Shown piece after piece: positions 26,136 to 35,978 of a stretch of DNA of 64,000 bases. The stretch spans positions 124,001 to 188,000 of the forward strand of contig NZ_QBUY01000002.1 in NCBI RefSeq assembly GCF_003121405.1, read 5' to 3'. Every line of letters begins with the position of its first letter. Position 1 is the first letter of the stretch. The position numbers and the translations under genes were made by a program. The stretch is from Paraburkholderia sp. C35. Lineage in GTDB: Bacteria > Pseudomonadota > Gammaproteobacteria > Burkholderiales > Burkholderiaceae. The notes beneath the pieces are model-generated. The model ran no database searches. It saw nothing but the letters and a program-made list of their open reading frames with translations, and was not told the origin of the DNA.

Positions 26136-27413
26136 ATGAAAATCACATTCAAGACGGCCGCCTGTGCCGCCGCCGTGCAATCGATCGTCGCGGTCTGTGC
26201 GCACGCGGCCGGTGCCGACGATGCGCTGGTCAAACGCGGCGAATATCTCGCGAAAGCCGGCGACTGCATTGCGTGCCATTCGGCGCCGCACGGCAAACCC
26301 TTTGCCGGTGGACTGCAGATGTTGACGCCGATGGGCGCGATCTATTCGACCAATATCACACCCGATCCGGACACGGGCATCGGACACTATAGCGAGGAAG
26401 AATTCGGACGCGCGTTGCGCGACGGTGTCGCCAAAGACGGCCACAACCTCTATCCCGCGATGCCGTATCCGTCGTACGCCAAAGTCAGCAATGACGACGT
26501 ACACGCGCTCTATACGTATTTCATGAATGGTGTCGCGCCGATCCGTCAGCCGAATCGCGAGCCGGATATCAAATGGCCGCTCAACATGCGCTGGCCGCTG
26601 AAGTTCTGGAACATGGTCTTTCTCGACAAGGGCGTCTATCAGGACAAGCCGGGCAAAGACGTGGCATGGAATCGCGGCGCGTACCTGATACAGGGCCTCG
26701 GACATTGCGGCTCATGCCATACGCCGCGCGGCATCGCGTTTCAGGAGAAAGCTCTCGATGAAAGCGGCAGCGCGTATCTGTCGGGCGGTCCGGTCGACAA
26801 CTGGTTCGCGTCGAATCTGACAGGCGCGCATAACGCGGGGCTGGGACGCTGGTCTTCAGCCGACATCGCGCAGTTTCTGAAGACGGGCGCGAACCAGCAC
26901 GCATCCGCGTTCGGCTCGATGACGAGCGTCATCAATAACAGCATGCAGGCCATGTCCGACAGCGACCTTGCCGCGATTGCGGGTTACCTGAAGTCGCTGC
27001 CTGCAGTCAACGATTCCGGCGCGACCGCGTATGCCTACGATGCAAAAGCGACGAAAGTGTCGTTGAACCGTCCGGCGAACGATGCGGGCGGGCGCGTCTA
27101 TACGGCCTTCTGCATGCATTGCCACGGCGTCGATGGACGCGGGTTCGCGCCGCTGCTTGCGCCGCTCGCGGGCAACCCGAACGTGCTGGAGACGAAGACG
27201 CTGTCGCTGATCAACGTGACCTTGAACGGCACGGAAGATCTCGTGATCGGCGGCATTCCGGCGCCGTATCCCATGCCCAAATATGCACCCGTTCTGAATG
27301 ATCAGCAGATCGCCGACGTGCTGACCTTCATTCGCGCCGGCTGGAATAACGGTGCACCGGCAGTCACCGCCAGTGAGGTTGCGAAGCTGAGGAAAGCCAC
27401 CCACGCGCCCTGA
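26136..27413 (+). CDS. Triheme cytochrome c, electron acceptor of the molybdenum hydroxylase
   Basis: 425 residues with a signal peptide (to about residue 26) and three CXXCH heme sites: C44-C47-H48, C191-C194-H195 and C326-C329-H330. Three class I cytochrome c domains in a row resemble the cytochrome subunit of membrane alcohol and gluconate dehydrogenases. It starts 13 nt after the molybdopterin subunit, so the three genes form one operon. It probably passes electrons to the quinone pool or to a terminal oxidase. Confidence 0.9.
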   Translation: MKITFKTAACAAAVQSIVAVCAHAAGADDALVKRGEYLAKAGDCIACHSAPHGKPFAGGLQMLTPMGAIYSTNITPDPDTGIGHYSEEEFGRALRDGVAKDGHNLYPAMPYPSYAKVSNDDVHALYTYFMNGVAPIRQPNREPDIKWPLNMRWPLKFWNMVFLDKGVYQDKPGKDVAWNRGAYLIQGLGHCGSCHTPRGIAFQEKALDESGSAYLSGGPVDNWFASNLTGAHNAGLGRWSSADIAQFLKTGANQHASAFGSMTSVINNSMQAMSDSDLAAIAGYLKSLPAVNDSGATAYAYDAKATKVSLNRPANDAGGRVYTAFCMHCHGVDGRGFAPLLAPLAGNPNVLETKTLSLINVTLNGTEDLVIGGIPAPYPMPKYAPVLNDQQIADVLTFIRAGWNNGAPAVTASEVAKLRKATHAP

Positions 27414-27738
27414 CCGGACGCGAAGACTCTCTACCCATCTTCCGGGCCCGCACGGGCGGGGCGACCAGCCTCGCCTGCTTCGCTATGCGCCTGTCCGTCT
27501 GAACAGCCTTTACCACGATTAACCACGCTTAAGCGGCGGCTAGCCACCGTCCATGCCAAAGTATAGCTACGGAGCATGGCGCGTCTCGTCCGAGTACACA
27601 CGGATTAACCGGAATACGCCCCTCCTCATGACACAACGACCGGCCGTTCGAAAGACACATCGCGGTGCAAGTCACAGGATCGCGCCTTTCATCATACGTT
27701 TCGTTGACTTTTCGACAGACGTACAAAAAGGACCCTTC
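27414..27738. other. Intergenic region before the enoyl-CoA hydratase gene
   Basis: 325 bp. The reading frame of the next gene is open through much of it, but without a supported start. It ends in AAAAAGGA, the ribosome binding site of ATG 27739. No convincing operator was found. Confidence 0.35.
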
Positions 27739-28521
27739 ATGATCAAGCTTGTTCATCAGGTGCAGAGAATCTCGCCGGAGCTAGACGGTTTTCGCATCGA
27801 CATCAATCAGAACGCGTTGCGTGCAGACATCATCCTCGACCGCCCCCCATTCAATCTCGTATCCGGCATGCAATGGGAGCAGTTGCGTGCAGCCTTCGAA
27901 GTACTCGACGACGATCCGCGAGTCCGCGTCATTGTCGTGCGGGCGCAAGGCGAACATTTTTCGATTGGAAGCGAGATCGACGAAACGACGGATGCATCAC
28001 CCGAGTACCTTTCCCGATTCGCGTGGAATATGGAAGCGCCTGCACGTTGCAGCAAGCCCGTGATTGCGGCGAACCGCGGATATTGCTTCGGCGCAGGCTT
28101 CGAGCTTTCGCTGGCATGCGACTTTCGCATCGTGACGGAAACGACGATCTACGCGCTATCCGCGCAAAACGCAGGGCAGGTGCCTGGCGTCGACGCGTCG
28201 GCGCGCCTTCAGAAACTGGTGGGTGCTGGGCGCGCGAAGGATATCGTCATGCGCTCCAGACATATTCGCGGAGCGCAGGCGTACGAATGGGGCATCGCAA
28301 CGGAATTCGTGGTCGACAGTGATCTGGAAATGCTCACGGACAGCCTCGTGCATGAACTCGTGGCCGTGCCGCCGAATGCGCAACGCAAGGCAAAGAAGCT
28401 CTTGAATGCTATCGAGGATATTCCGCTGCCGGCACTGATGGACAACCTCGATTCCGGCCCGCCGCTTTACCTGAATGACGCAACCGACACCCGCCGCGCC
28501 GCGCTTGTCGAAGGAAAATGA
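27739..28521 (+). CDS. Enoyl-CoA hydratase/isomerase (crotonase) family protein
   Basis: 260 residues with the crotonase fold. The two oxyanion-hole stretches are EHFSIGSEIDE (about 73-83) and RGYCFGAGFELSLACDFRI (about 113-131). The usual AxxGLV region reads EWGIATEFVV. ATG 27739 has AAGGA 7 nt upstream; the open frame extending to 27553 has no ribosome binding site. The gene stands alone, so it may act on an aromatic- or fatty-acyl-CoA, but no partner genes define the pathway. The catalytic Glu pair is not obvious, so the exact reaction is open. Confidence 0.82.
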   Translation: MIKLVHQVQRISPELDGFRIDINQNALRADIILDRPPFNLVSGMQWEQLRAAFEVLDDDPRVRVIVVRAQGEHFSIGSEIDETTDASPEYLSRFAWNMEAPARCSKPVIAANRGYCFGAGFELSLACDFRIVTETTIYALSAQNAGQVPGVDASARLQKLVGAGRAKDIVMRSRHIRGAQAYEWGIATEFVVDSDLEMLTDSLVHELVAVPPNAQRKAKKLLNAIEDIPLPALMDNLDSGPPLYLNDATDTRRAALVEGK

Positions 28522-28565
28522 TGGAGAGTCGGATAACAGCGCAAAGCTGAATATGGATTCGATAC

Positions 28566-28588
28566 GATGCCTGCCCCAACCAGGCATC
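28566..28588 (+). terminator. Hairpin downstream of the crotonase gene
   Basis: GATGCCTG (28566-28573) pairs perfectly with CAGGCATC (28581-28588) around a 7-nt loop, 44 bp after the stop codon. There is no clear T-tract, so terminator function is tentative. Confidence 0.4.
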
Positions 28589-28780
28589 TGATCTGAATTG
28601 CGCGTAGAGTAGACCCGACGTTATTTTCGTTGTCGGCGCTTACGACAATGACTGCTGGCTCGACGATTCATTATTGCTGATGCGCCGTCATACTGATCAG
28701 CGAACGAGCCGCGTGCGTACTGTCATGGCGAGTCATAGCGCGCGGGACGGCAGTCAACATTTCAACGGCCACCGCACCGG

Positions 28781-31700
28781 ATGCCATCGCGCGCGGCTGC
28801 ACTCAGGGAGCGTTTGTTGAATCTTCTAGTCTCTCCCGCCGATGCCGCCGCCGTCGAACTTCTTGCCGATTCATGGGAAGACGGCGAATACGTCGTCTGT
28901 CGGGGACGACGTCGAACGGATGACGGCAGGCTCGAAGCTGTCCGCGTCGTGCGTCCTGCACGCGCGCATCCCGCCGCTGAAGTCATCGATCGACTTGCGC
29001 ACGAATTCGCGCTCGCCGACAAGCTGGATGCGTCCTTTGCGTTGTGCCCGCTGCAACTGCTGCGGGAACAGGGCAAAACCACTCTGCTTCTCGAAGATTG
29101 GGTAGGCGAACCGCTCGAAAGACTTCCTGCGCCATTCGATCCCGTCAGCTTCCTGCGCTTTGCCATCAATATCGCCTCAGCAGTCGGCAAGCTTCACGCA
29201 CGCGGCCTCGTGCACCGTGACATCAACCCGACACATATTCTGGTGGAGCGAGCGAGCGGCGTGACTCGCCTGACGGGACTCGGTATCACGTCGGCGTTGC
29301 GCCAGGAGCGGCAATCGCCGGACCCGCCTGAATTTATCGCGGGAACGCTCGCATACATGGCGCCAGAACAGACTGGCCGGATGAACCGCTCCGTCGATTT
29401 GCGCAGCGACCTGTATTCGCTCGGCGTCGTTTTCTATCGGATGCTCACGGGCCGCTTGCCCTTCAGCACGACGGATCCGATGGAACTGGTGCACTGTCAT
29501 ATCGCGCGGCAGGCGCCTGCGCCTGTAGAACTGGTGCCGACATTGCCGCCCGTGATGTCGGCGATCGTGATGAAACTGCTCGCCAAGACGGCCGAAGCTC
29601 GCTATCAGACAGCGGGCGGCGTGGCGCACGATTTGCGCCGATGTCGCGCCGATTGGGACACGCATGGAAAGATTGCCGATTTCCAGCTTGGCGAGTACGA
29701 CACCTATGACCGCCTGCTAATACCCGAAAAGCTTTACGGACGCGAAGCCGAAGTGAACACGCTGCTGGCGACGTTCAATCGCGTCGCCAAGGGCGAACCG
29801 GGCGGGCTGGTACTCGTCACGGGCTATTCCGGCGTCGGTAAGTCCGCTGTGGTGAACGAGTTGCATAAAGTGCTCGTACCGCGCGGCGGCCTGTTTCTGG
29901 TTGGCAAGTTCGATCAGTACAAACGTGACATTCCTTATGCCACGCTCGCGATGGCGTTTCAGGCAGGTGTGCGCGTACTGCTGAGCAAGGGCGAAAGCGA
30001 GCTTGCTGTGTGGCGCGATGCGTTTCGCGAGGCGCTCGGTCCGAATGGACGCCTGATTACCGATCTGGTGCCCGATCTGGCAATCGTGATTGGCGAACAG
30101 CCGCCCGTTTCAGTGTTGTCGCCACAAGATGCAAAGCGACGCTTTCATCTCGTGTTTCGACGCTTCATTGCGGTGTTCGCGCGTAGCGAGCACCCGCTCA
30201 CACTGTTTCTCGATGATCTGCAGTGGCTCGACGCGGCAACGCTGGATTTTCTCGAAGATGCGCTGATCCAGAGAGATCTGCGCCATTTGCTGCTGGTGGG
30301 CGCGTACCGTAGCAACGAGGTGACGCAAGGCCATCCACTTACGCGCACGCTCGAGAACATTCGCGCATCGGGCGTTCCCGTGCAGGAGACCGTGCTCCCG
30401 CCGCTCGCCTCGGAGCATCTGGAGCAACTGGTCAAGGACGCACTGCGCTGCTCGTCCACCAAGGCGTTGCCGCTGGCTCGCGTGATTTCACAGAAGACGG
30501 TCGGCAATCCGGTTTTCGCGCTGCAATTTCTATCTTCGCTTGTCGATGAAGGGCTGCTGACTTTCGATCACGTCGCTGTGCGCTGGACGTGGGACATCAG
30601 CCGCATCCATGCAAAAGGGTACACGGACAACGTCGTCGAACTGATGGTCGGCAAGCTGACGCGATTGCCCGTGCGAACCCAGGTCGTGCTGCAAAAGTTT
30701 GCGTGCGTCGGGAATGGGTCGAAGCTTTCCGTTCTCGAAACGATCTGCGAGCTGCCGTCCGAAGCGCTTGCCGACGCGCTACTGCATGCAGTGCGCGCGG
30801 GCCTCGTGTTGAGTGCGGGCGACGGTTATCGTTTCCTTCACGATCGTGTCCAGGAAGCCGCCTACGCGCTCATCTCCGAAGAGGCACGCACGGAGAAGCA
30901 TCTTCGGATTGCAAGGCTGCTGTTGTTGCGTACGCCGCCTGAGCAACTGGAAGAAAACGTCTTCGACATCGTGAGTCAGTTCAATCGCGCTGTCCATCTC
31001 ATCACGAATCGCGCCGAGCGCGAGCGGGTGGCGGCGCTCAATCTGATGGCCGCGCGGCGCGCCAAGGCATCGACGGCTTACGCTTCCGCATTGACGTTTC
31101 TGTCGGCGGGCCGCTCACTATTGATCGACGACGACTGGAACACGCATTACGAACTCAGTTTCTGCATTGAGTATCTGCTTGCCGAATGCGAGATGCTGAC
31201 GGGAAAGATGCGCCCCGCAGAGGTGCGCCTGTCGGAACTCGATGAACGCGCGAGGACGAACCATCATGTCGCGCTCGTGACACGTTTGCGGATCACGCTG
31301 TACACGACGCTCGATCAAAGCGAACGCAGCGTCGAGATCTGCCTCGAATATCTGCATCGCGGCGGGACGGACTGGTCGCCGCATCCTCACATCAAGACTG
31401 CGCAGATCGAGTACGAACGGATCCTGACCGTGCTCGACGGCCGGCAGATCGAACAGCTGATCGACCTGCCTCTGTTGAGCAACGCGGACGTCAAGGACAC
31501 GCTCGACGTTCTCACCGAGATCGTGACGCCGGCGTTCTTCACTGACCAGAACCTGTGCGCGCTGGTCCTGTGCCGCATGGTCAATCTGAGCCTCGAATAC
31601 GGCAATTCCGATGCATCCTGCTACGCGTACGTATGGCTGTCGACATACGCCGGGCCGTTCTTCGATCAGTACGAAATGGGCTACCGTTTCGGGCGGCTTG

Positions 31701-34363
31701 GTTATGATCTCGTCGAACATCGCGGCCTGACGCGTTTCAAGGCACGCACGTCCACGTCGTTCGGCAATATCGCCGTGCCGTGGGCGCGACATGTTCGTGA
31801 AGGACGCGAACCCATACGGCGCGCCTTCGATATCGCGAGCGAAAGCGGCGATCTGACCTACACGCTATACACCTGTTGCGATCTGATACAGAACCTCGTC
31901 TCCGTGGGCGATCCACTGGGCGAAGTCGAAGCGGAGGTCGACAAGGCGCTGGCCATTTCGGACCAGATACGCTTCGGCCTCGTCAACGACATGCTGGTGA
32001 CGTATCGCGGACTCGTGCGAACACTGCGCGGATCGACTGACCGCTTCGGTTGCTTCGACGATACGCAGTTCGACGAAGCCGAATTCGAAGCGCATCTGTC
32101 CGGCTCGACGACGCTCGCCTTGCCGGAATTCGACTATTGGGCGCGCAAACTACAGGCGAGATACCTCGCCGACGATTTCACTGAAGCACTGGATGCCAAG
32201 ACCCGAGCCGAGCGCGTATTGTGGGTGGCAACGTCCCAGTTCGAGACAGCGGAGTTCCATTTCTACGGTGCGCTGAGTCACGGCGCCTGCTGGAACGATG
32301 CCGATACAGCCACGCGCCACGCGCATCTGGATGCAATGGCCCGGCACCGCAAGCAACTGGAAACCTGGGCGCTCCATTGCCCCGAAAATTTCGAGAATCG
32401 CGCGGCGCTGGTGGGTGCGGAAATGGCGCGTATCGCAGGCCATATCGACGAAGCCGAAAAGCTCTACGATCTGGCGATCCGCTCGGCACGCGCAAACGGC
32501 TTTGTCCACAATGAAGCGATTGCCTGCCAGGCCGCATCGCGTTTTTACGAGGCACGCGGTCTTGCGCAAATCGCCGACATGTATCTGCGCAATGCGCGCC
32601 ATGCGTTCGTGCAATGGGGTGCGAAAGGCAAAGTCAGGCAACTGGACGATCTATACCCGGAACTCGCGCAGCACGACGACCGGCACGCTTCCGCGAGCGG
32701 CATTGAAGCGCCCGTCGAACATCTGGATCTGACGACGGTACTCAAGCTCTCGCAAGCGGTGTCGGGTGAAATCGTGCTCGACAATCTGGTTCAAACGGTG
32801 ATGCGTACGGCCATTGCGCACGCCGGTGCGGAACGCGGCCTGCTGATCGTCGGCAGCGGCTCGCAAATGCGCGTCGAAGCCATGGCAGAGACGGTCGGCG
32901 ATGCGATTACCGTCAGTCTCGACCGGCGTCCACTGCAATCGGATGCGTTACCCATTTCGATCATTCACTATGCGCTCAGGACAAGCGAGAACGTCATCCT
33001 GAACGACGTGTCCCGCCAGCACGAATTTCTGTCGGACCGGTATCTGCGCGAGCATCGCACGATGTCGGTTGCGTGCATGCCGCTCGTGTATCAGGGCAAG
33101 CTGATCGCTTTGCTGTATCTCGAGAACAGCATCACGTCGCACGTCTTCACCACGAGCCGCGTGGCGGCGCTCAAACTGCTGGCGTCGCAGGCCGCCATAT
33201 CGCTTGAAAACTCGCGGCTGTATCGCGATCTCGCTGAGCGCGAGGCGCGGATTCGCAGCCTGGTGGATGCCAACATCATCGGTGTATTCATCTGGGATCT
33301 GCACAGCCCGATCTACGAGGCGAATGACGCGTTTCTGCGCATCATCGGCTATAGCCGGGACGATCTGACAGCGGGGCGCATCAGTTGCCTCGCCATCACG
33401 CCGCACGAATGGCACAACCAGGACATGCTGGCTATCGCGGAGTTGCGCAAGACGGGTGCGCTCGCACCCGTAGAAAAGGAATACATCCGCGCGGATGGCA
33501 GCCGGGTTGCGGTGCTGCTCGGCGCCGCGATGTTCGCGAGCGCACCCGAGCAGGTGGTGGCGTTCGTCGTCGATCTCACGGAGCGCAAGCGGGCGGAAGC
33601 GTTTGCAAGGGAAAGCGAGCGACGCTTTCACGAGATCGAAATCGAACTCGCACACGCGAACCGCATCTCGACGCTGGGACAGTTGACCGCGTCCATCAGC
33701 CACGAAATACGGCAACCAGTCGCGTCTGCCGTCATCAATGCGCAGGCAGCGACACACTGGCTCGACGCACAACCGCCCAACCTCGTCGAAGTGCGCGCAG
33801 CGCTCGCGCGCGTGGTCAACAACGGCACGCGGGCCAACGACGTGATCCGGCGTATCCGCGATCTGGTCAAGAAGACCCCTGCGCATCGCGAGCAGCTTGT
33901 GATCAACGACGCGATCCGCGAGGTGATCGGACTGACGCGCGGCGAGGCGGCGAAGCATCGCGTGTCGATCTATGCCGACCTCGAACGCGATCTGCCCACC
34001 ATAGAAGGCGATCGCGTTCAGTTGCAGCAGGTCATCATGAACCTGACCATCAACGCAGTCGAAGCCATGAGCGATTGCGAAGACGGAATGCGTGAGTTGA
34101 CCATCGCGACCTGCGCTCGCGATGAGAGCCATGTGCGCGTCACGGTCAGCGATACGGGGCCAGGCATCGCTGCGCTCGAACTGGACGCCGAGCGGCTCTT
34201 CGAGCCGTTCTACACCACCAAGGAGACGGGCATGGGCATGGGACTGTCAATCTGCCGCACGATCGTCGAAGCCCACGGCAGCACGCTGCACGTCTTCGCG
34301 AATACGCCACGTGGCGCGGTATTCCAGTTCGATCTGGCAACGAAGGCCGAAGAACTGGAATGA
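28781..34363 (+). CDS. Giant signalling protein: kinase-like / AAA ATPase / GAF / PAS / histidine kinase
   Basis: 1860 residues. Order: Ser/Thr-kinase-like domain (about 25-290), STAND/AAA ATPase with Walker A GYSGVGKS near 348, a long helical TPR-like region (about 680-1290), GAF (about 1320-1470), PAS (about 1490-1600), and a histidine kinase with H1641 in ISHEIRQP plus an ATPase domain ending in GMGMGLSICRTIVEAHG. The kinase-like domain keeps HRD (145-147) and APE (194-196). The usual nucleotide-binding Lys is Arg55, however, and the DFG triplet reads GLG (166-168), so it is probably a pseudokinase. No response regulator is adjacent. ATG 28781 has a poor ribosome binding site; a TTG near 28816 is an alternative. 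Confidence 0.88.
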   Translation: MPSRAAALRERLLNLLVSPADAAAVELLADSWEDGEYVVCRGRRRTDDGRLEAVRVVRPARAHPAAEVIDRLAHEFALADKLDASFALCPLQLLREQGKTTLLLEDWVGEPLERLPAPFDPVSFLRFAINIASAVGKLHARGLVHRDINPTHILVERASGVTRLTGLGITSALRQERQSPDPPEFIAGTLAYMAPEQTGRMNRSVDLRSDLYSLGVVFYRMLTGRLPFSTTDPMELVHCHIARQAPAPVELVPTLPPVMSAIVMKLLAKTAEARYQTAGGVAHDLRRCRADWDTHGKIADFQLGEYDTYDRLLIPEKLYGREAEVNTLLATFNRVAKGEPGGLVLVTGYSGVGKSAVVNELHKVLVPRGGLFLVGKFDQYKRDIPYATLAMAFQAGVRVLLSKGESELAVWRDAFREALGPNGRLITDLVPDLAIVIGEQPPVSVLSPQDAKRRFHLVFRRFIAVFARSEHPLTLFLDDLQWLDAATLDFLEDALIQRDLRHLLLVGAYRSNEVTQGHPLTRTLENIRASGVPVQETVLPPLASEHLEQLVKDALRCSSTKALPLARVISQKTVGNPVFALQFLSSLVDEGLLTFDHVAVRWTWDISRIHAKGYTDNVVELMVGKLTRLPVRTQVVLQKFACVGNGSKLSVLETICELPSEALADALLHAVRAGLVLSAGDGYRFLHDRVQEAAYALISEEARTEKHLRIARLLLLRTPPEQLEENVFDIVSQFNRAVHLITNRAERERVAALNLMAARRAKASTAYASALTFLSAGRSLLIDDDWNTHYELSFCIEYLLAECEMLTGKMRPAEVRLSELDERARTNHHVALVTRLRITLYTTLDQSERSVEICLEYLHRGGTDWSPHPHIKTAQIEYERILTVLDGRQIEQLIDLPLLSNADVKDTLDVLTEIVTPAFFTDQNLCALVLCRMVNLSLEYGNSDASCYAYVWLSTYAGPFFDQYEMGYRFGRLGYDLVEHRGLTRFKARTSTSFGNIAVPWARHVREGREPIRRAFDIASESGDLTYTLYTCCDLIQNLVSVGDPLGEVEAEVDKALAISDQIRFGLVNDMLVTYRGLVRTLRGSTDRFGCFDDTQFDEAEFEAHLSGSTTLALPEFDYWARKLQARYLADDFTEALDAKTRAERVLWVATSQFETAEFHFYGALSHGACWNDADTATRHAHLDAMARHRKQLETWALHCPENFENRAALVGAEMARIAGHIDEAEKLYDLAIRSARANGFVHNEAIACQAASRFYEARGLAQIADMYLRNARHAFVQWGAKGKVRQLDDLYPELAQHDDRHASASGIEAPVEHLDLTTVLKLSQAVSGEIVLDNLVQTVMRTAIAHAGAERGLLIVGSGSQMRVEAMAETVGDAITVSLDRRPLQSDALPISIIHYALRTSENVILNDVSRQHEFLSDRYLREHRTMSVACMPLVYQGKLIALLYLENSITSHVFTTSRVAALKLLASQAAISLENSRLYRDLAEREARIRSLVDANIIGVFIWDLHSPIYEANDAFLRIIGYSRDDLTAGRISCLAITPHEWHNQDMLAIAELRKTGALAPVEKEYIRADGSRVAVLLGAAMFASAPEQVVAFVVDLTERKRAEAFARESERRFHEIEIELAHANRISTLGQLTASISHEIRQPVASAVINAQAATHWLDAQPPNLVEVRAALARVVNNGTRANDVIRRIRDLVKKTPAHREQLVINDAIREVIGLTRGEAAKHRVSIYADLERDLPTIEGDRVQLQQVIMNLTINAVEAMSDCEDGMRELTIATCARDESHVRVTVSDTGPGIAALELDAERLFEPFYTTKETGMGMGLSICRTIVEAHGSTLHVFANTPRGAVFQFDLATKAEELE

Positions 34364-34380
34364 CCGCGCACGCGTGAACG

Positions 34381-35487
34381 CTATTCGCTCTCGAACAGGT
34401 CTTTGAACCGCCTCGGTTGAGAACGAAGATAGGGATTCGGCGCGCGCACCTTCGCGCCGAGTTCCGCAGCGGCATGCCACGGCCAGCGCGGGTCGTACAG
34501 AATGGTCCGTGCAAGCGCGATCAGATCGGCGTCGCCTGTTCCGACAATGGCCTCTGCCTGCTCGAATCCCGTGATAAGTCCGACCGCGACTACGGGCATT
34601 TTCACAGCCTGTTTGACGGCGCGAGCGAGTGGAACCTGGTAGTTCGGCCCGACGGGAATCTGCTGGGCGGGATGCAGACCGCCGCTGGTGATATGGATCG
34701 CATCGCAACCGAGCTTCTCGGCGGCCTGCGCAAATGCGATGGTCTGTTCGATATCCCAGCCGCCTTCAACCCAGTCGGTCCCGGAGATCCGGATCGTCAC
34801 CGTTTTGTCGGCGGGGAACGCGTCGCGTATCGCGGTAAAGACTTCGAGCGGGTAGCGGATGCGGTTCTCCAGCGATCCACCGTATTCGTCGTCGCGATGG
34901 TTCGATAGAGGCGAAATAAACTGATGCAGCAGATATCCGTGGCCCACGTGCACCTGAATGGCGTCGATGCCGATTCTGTGCGCACGGCGTGCCGCGGCGA
35001 CGAAGGCGTCGCGGATCCGCTTCAGGCCGTCGCGGTCGAGTGCGGTGGGCGCAAGATGCTCGGCAGAAAATGGCACTGCCGATGGCGCTTCCGTTTGCCA
35101 GCCCAACTCGGAGCCCGGCGCAAACTGGGTGCTCTTTTTCCACGGGACTTCGGTGGATGCCTTGCGGCCGGCGTGATTCAACTGGATCGCGATGGGTACG
35201 TCGGAGTAGTAGCGAACGGCATCCAGCGTACTGCGCATCGCTGCCTCCGTCGCATCGTCGTACAGGCCGACATCGGCGTAAGTGATGCGGCCTTCGGGTA
35301 GCACGCCCGTGGCTTCGATGGTCAGCAAGGCCGCACCGGAAATCGCGAGATGTCCGAGATGCATCCGATGCCAGTCATTCATGCAGCCGTCTATCGCCGA
35401 GTACTGGCACATTGGCGCAATGATGATCCGGTTTGCCAGTTCGAGCTTGCCCAGTTTGATAGGTGTGAAGAGCGCAGGTTTTGCCAC
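34381..35487 (-). CDS. NADH:flavin oxidoreductase, YqjM-like Old Yellow Enzyme
   Basis: 368-residue ene-reductase of the thermophilic-like (YqjM/XenA) class. C27 in IIIAPMCQYSA is the redox-tuning Cys of this class. The substrate-binding His pair is in HVGHGYLLHQF, followed by EYGGSLENR, ITSGG and LARTILYDPRWPWHAA. I chose GTG 35487 because AAGGAGG lies 5 nt upstream; ATG starts at 35511 and 35544 lie before that site. It reduces activated C=C bonds and possibly nitro groups. It is a second, distinct OYE in the window (compare 4298). It is convergent with the giant kinase gene. Confidence 0.9.
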   Translation of the reverse strand: MAKPALFTPIKLGKLELANRIIIAPMCQYSAIDGCMNDWHRMHLGHLAISGAALLTIEATGVLPEGRITYADVGLYDDATEAAMRSTLDAVRYYSDVPIAIQLNHAGRKASTEVPWKKSTQFAPGSELGWQTEAPSAVPFSAEHLAPTALDRDGLKRIRDAFVAAARRAHRIGIDAIQVHVGHGYLLHQFISPLSNHRDDEYGGSLENRIRYPLEVFTAIRDAFPADKTVTIRISGTDWVEGGWDIEQTIAFAQAAEKLGCDAIHITSGGLHPAQQIPVGPNYQVPLARAVKQAVKMPVVAVGLITGFEQAEAIVGTGDADLIALARTILYDPRWPWHAAAELGAKVRAPNPYLRSQPRRFKDLFESE

Positions 35488-35568
35488 GATAGCCTCCTTG
35501 AAATGCTCAACCATCCCAGGTGTCGACGCACGACACGGCGGCATATGAAGGCCGCGAACACCAGCGTG

Positions 35569-35790
35569 TCAGCTACCAAAGAATATCGTGCAATAGCTGA
35601 CAGGACCAACGCAGGTATCTTTTGCGCGGGCCGGTTTGATGTCGCGCAGGAAGCGATGTGTGGCGCTTTGTTGCGCCTGATCGCTCTGTGCCTGAGCGGC
35701 AGTCGCGTCAGCCGGTTGCGGTTGCGACTGCGCGTAAGCTGCCAGCGGCACGAGTGCGCAGGTGAGACAGACAGCGTGGATCAGCTTCAT
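35569..35790 (-). CDS. Small exported protein with two cysteines
   Basis: 73 residues: a signal peptide (MKLIHAVCLTCALVPLAAYAQ, cleavage near 21), a Gln/Ala-rich segment, then a basic HRFLRDIKPARAKDT and a C-terminal pair of cysteines (C60 and C67) ending IFFGS. The two Cys could form a disulfide. It is not recognised as a named family. It lies 81 bp upstream of the OYE gene on the same strand, and the relation is unclear. Confidence 0.6.
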   Translation of the reverse strand: MKLIHAVCLTCALVPLAAYAQSQPQPADATAAQAQSDQAQQSATHRFLRDIKPARAKDTCVGPVSYCTIFFGS

Positions 35791-35947
35791 ATCGACCTCC
35801 GATGCAGGGCCATGTGAACCGATCTTGACGTATTTGCCGTGGAGCGGCTTTCCCGATCAGAGGGAATTTGTCATTTCGCCCTGGGCGTTGGAGAAATTCG
35901 CCGCGGTGACACGCGAACGAAGCAGCCTGCGCGAATGGCACTTTAAT

Positions 35948-35972
35948 CACCGGGAACGTTGCGTTCCCGGTG
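35948..35972 (-). terminator. Hairpin at the end of the LysR gene
   Basis: CACCGGGAACG (35948-35958) pairs perfectly with CGTTCCCGGTG (35962-35972) around a 3-nt loop, 7 bp after the LysR stop. The leftward tail, ATTAAAG, is only weakly T-like. Probably an intrinsic or factor-assisted terminator. Confidence 0.65.
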
Positions 35973-35978
35973 CTGCAC

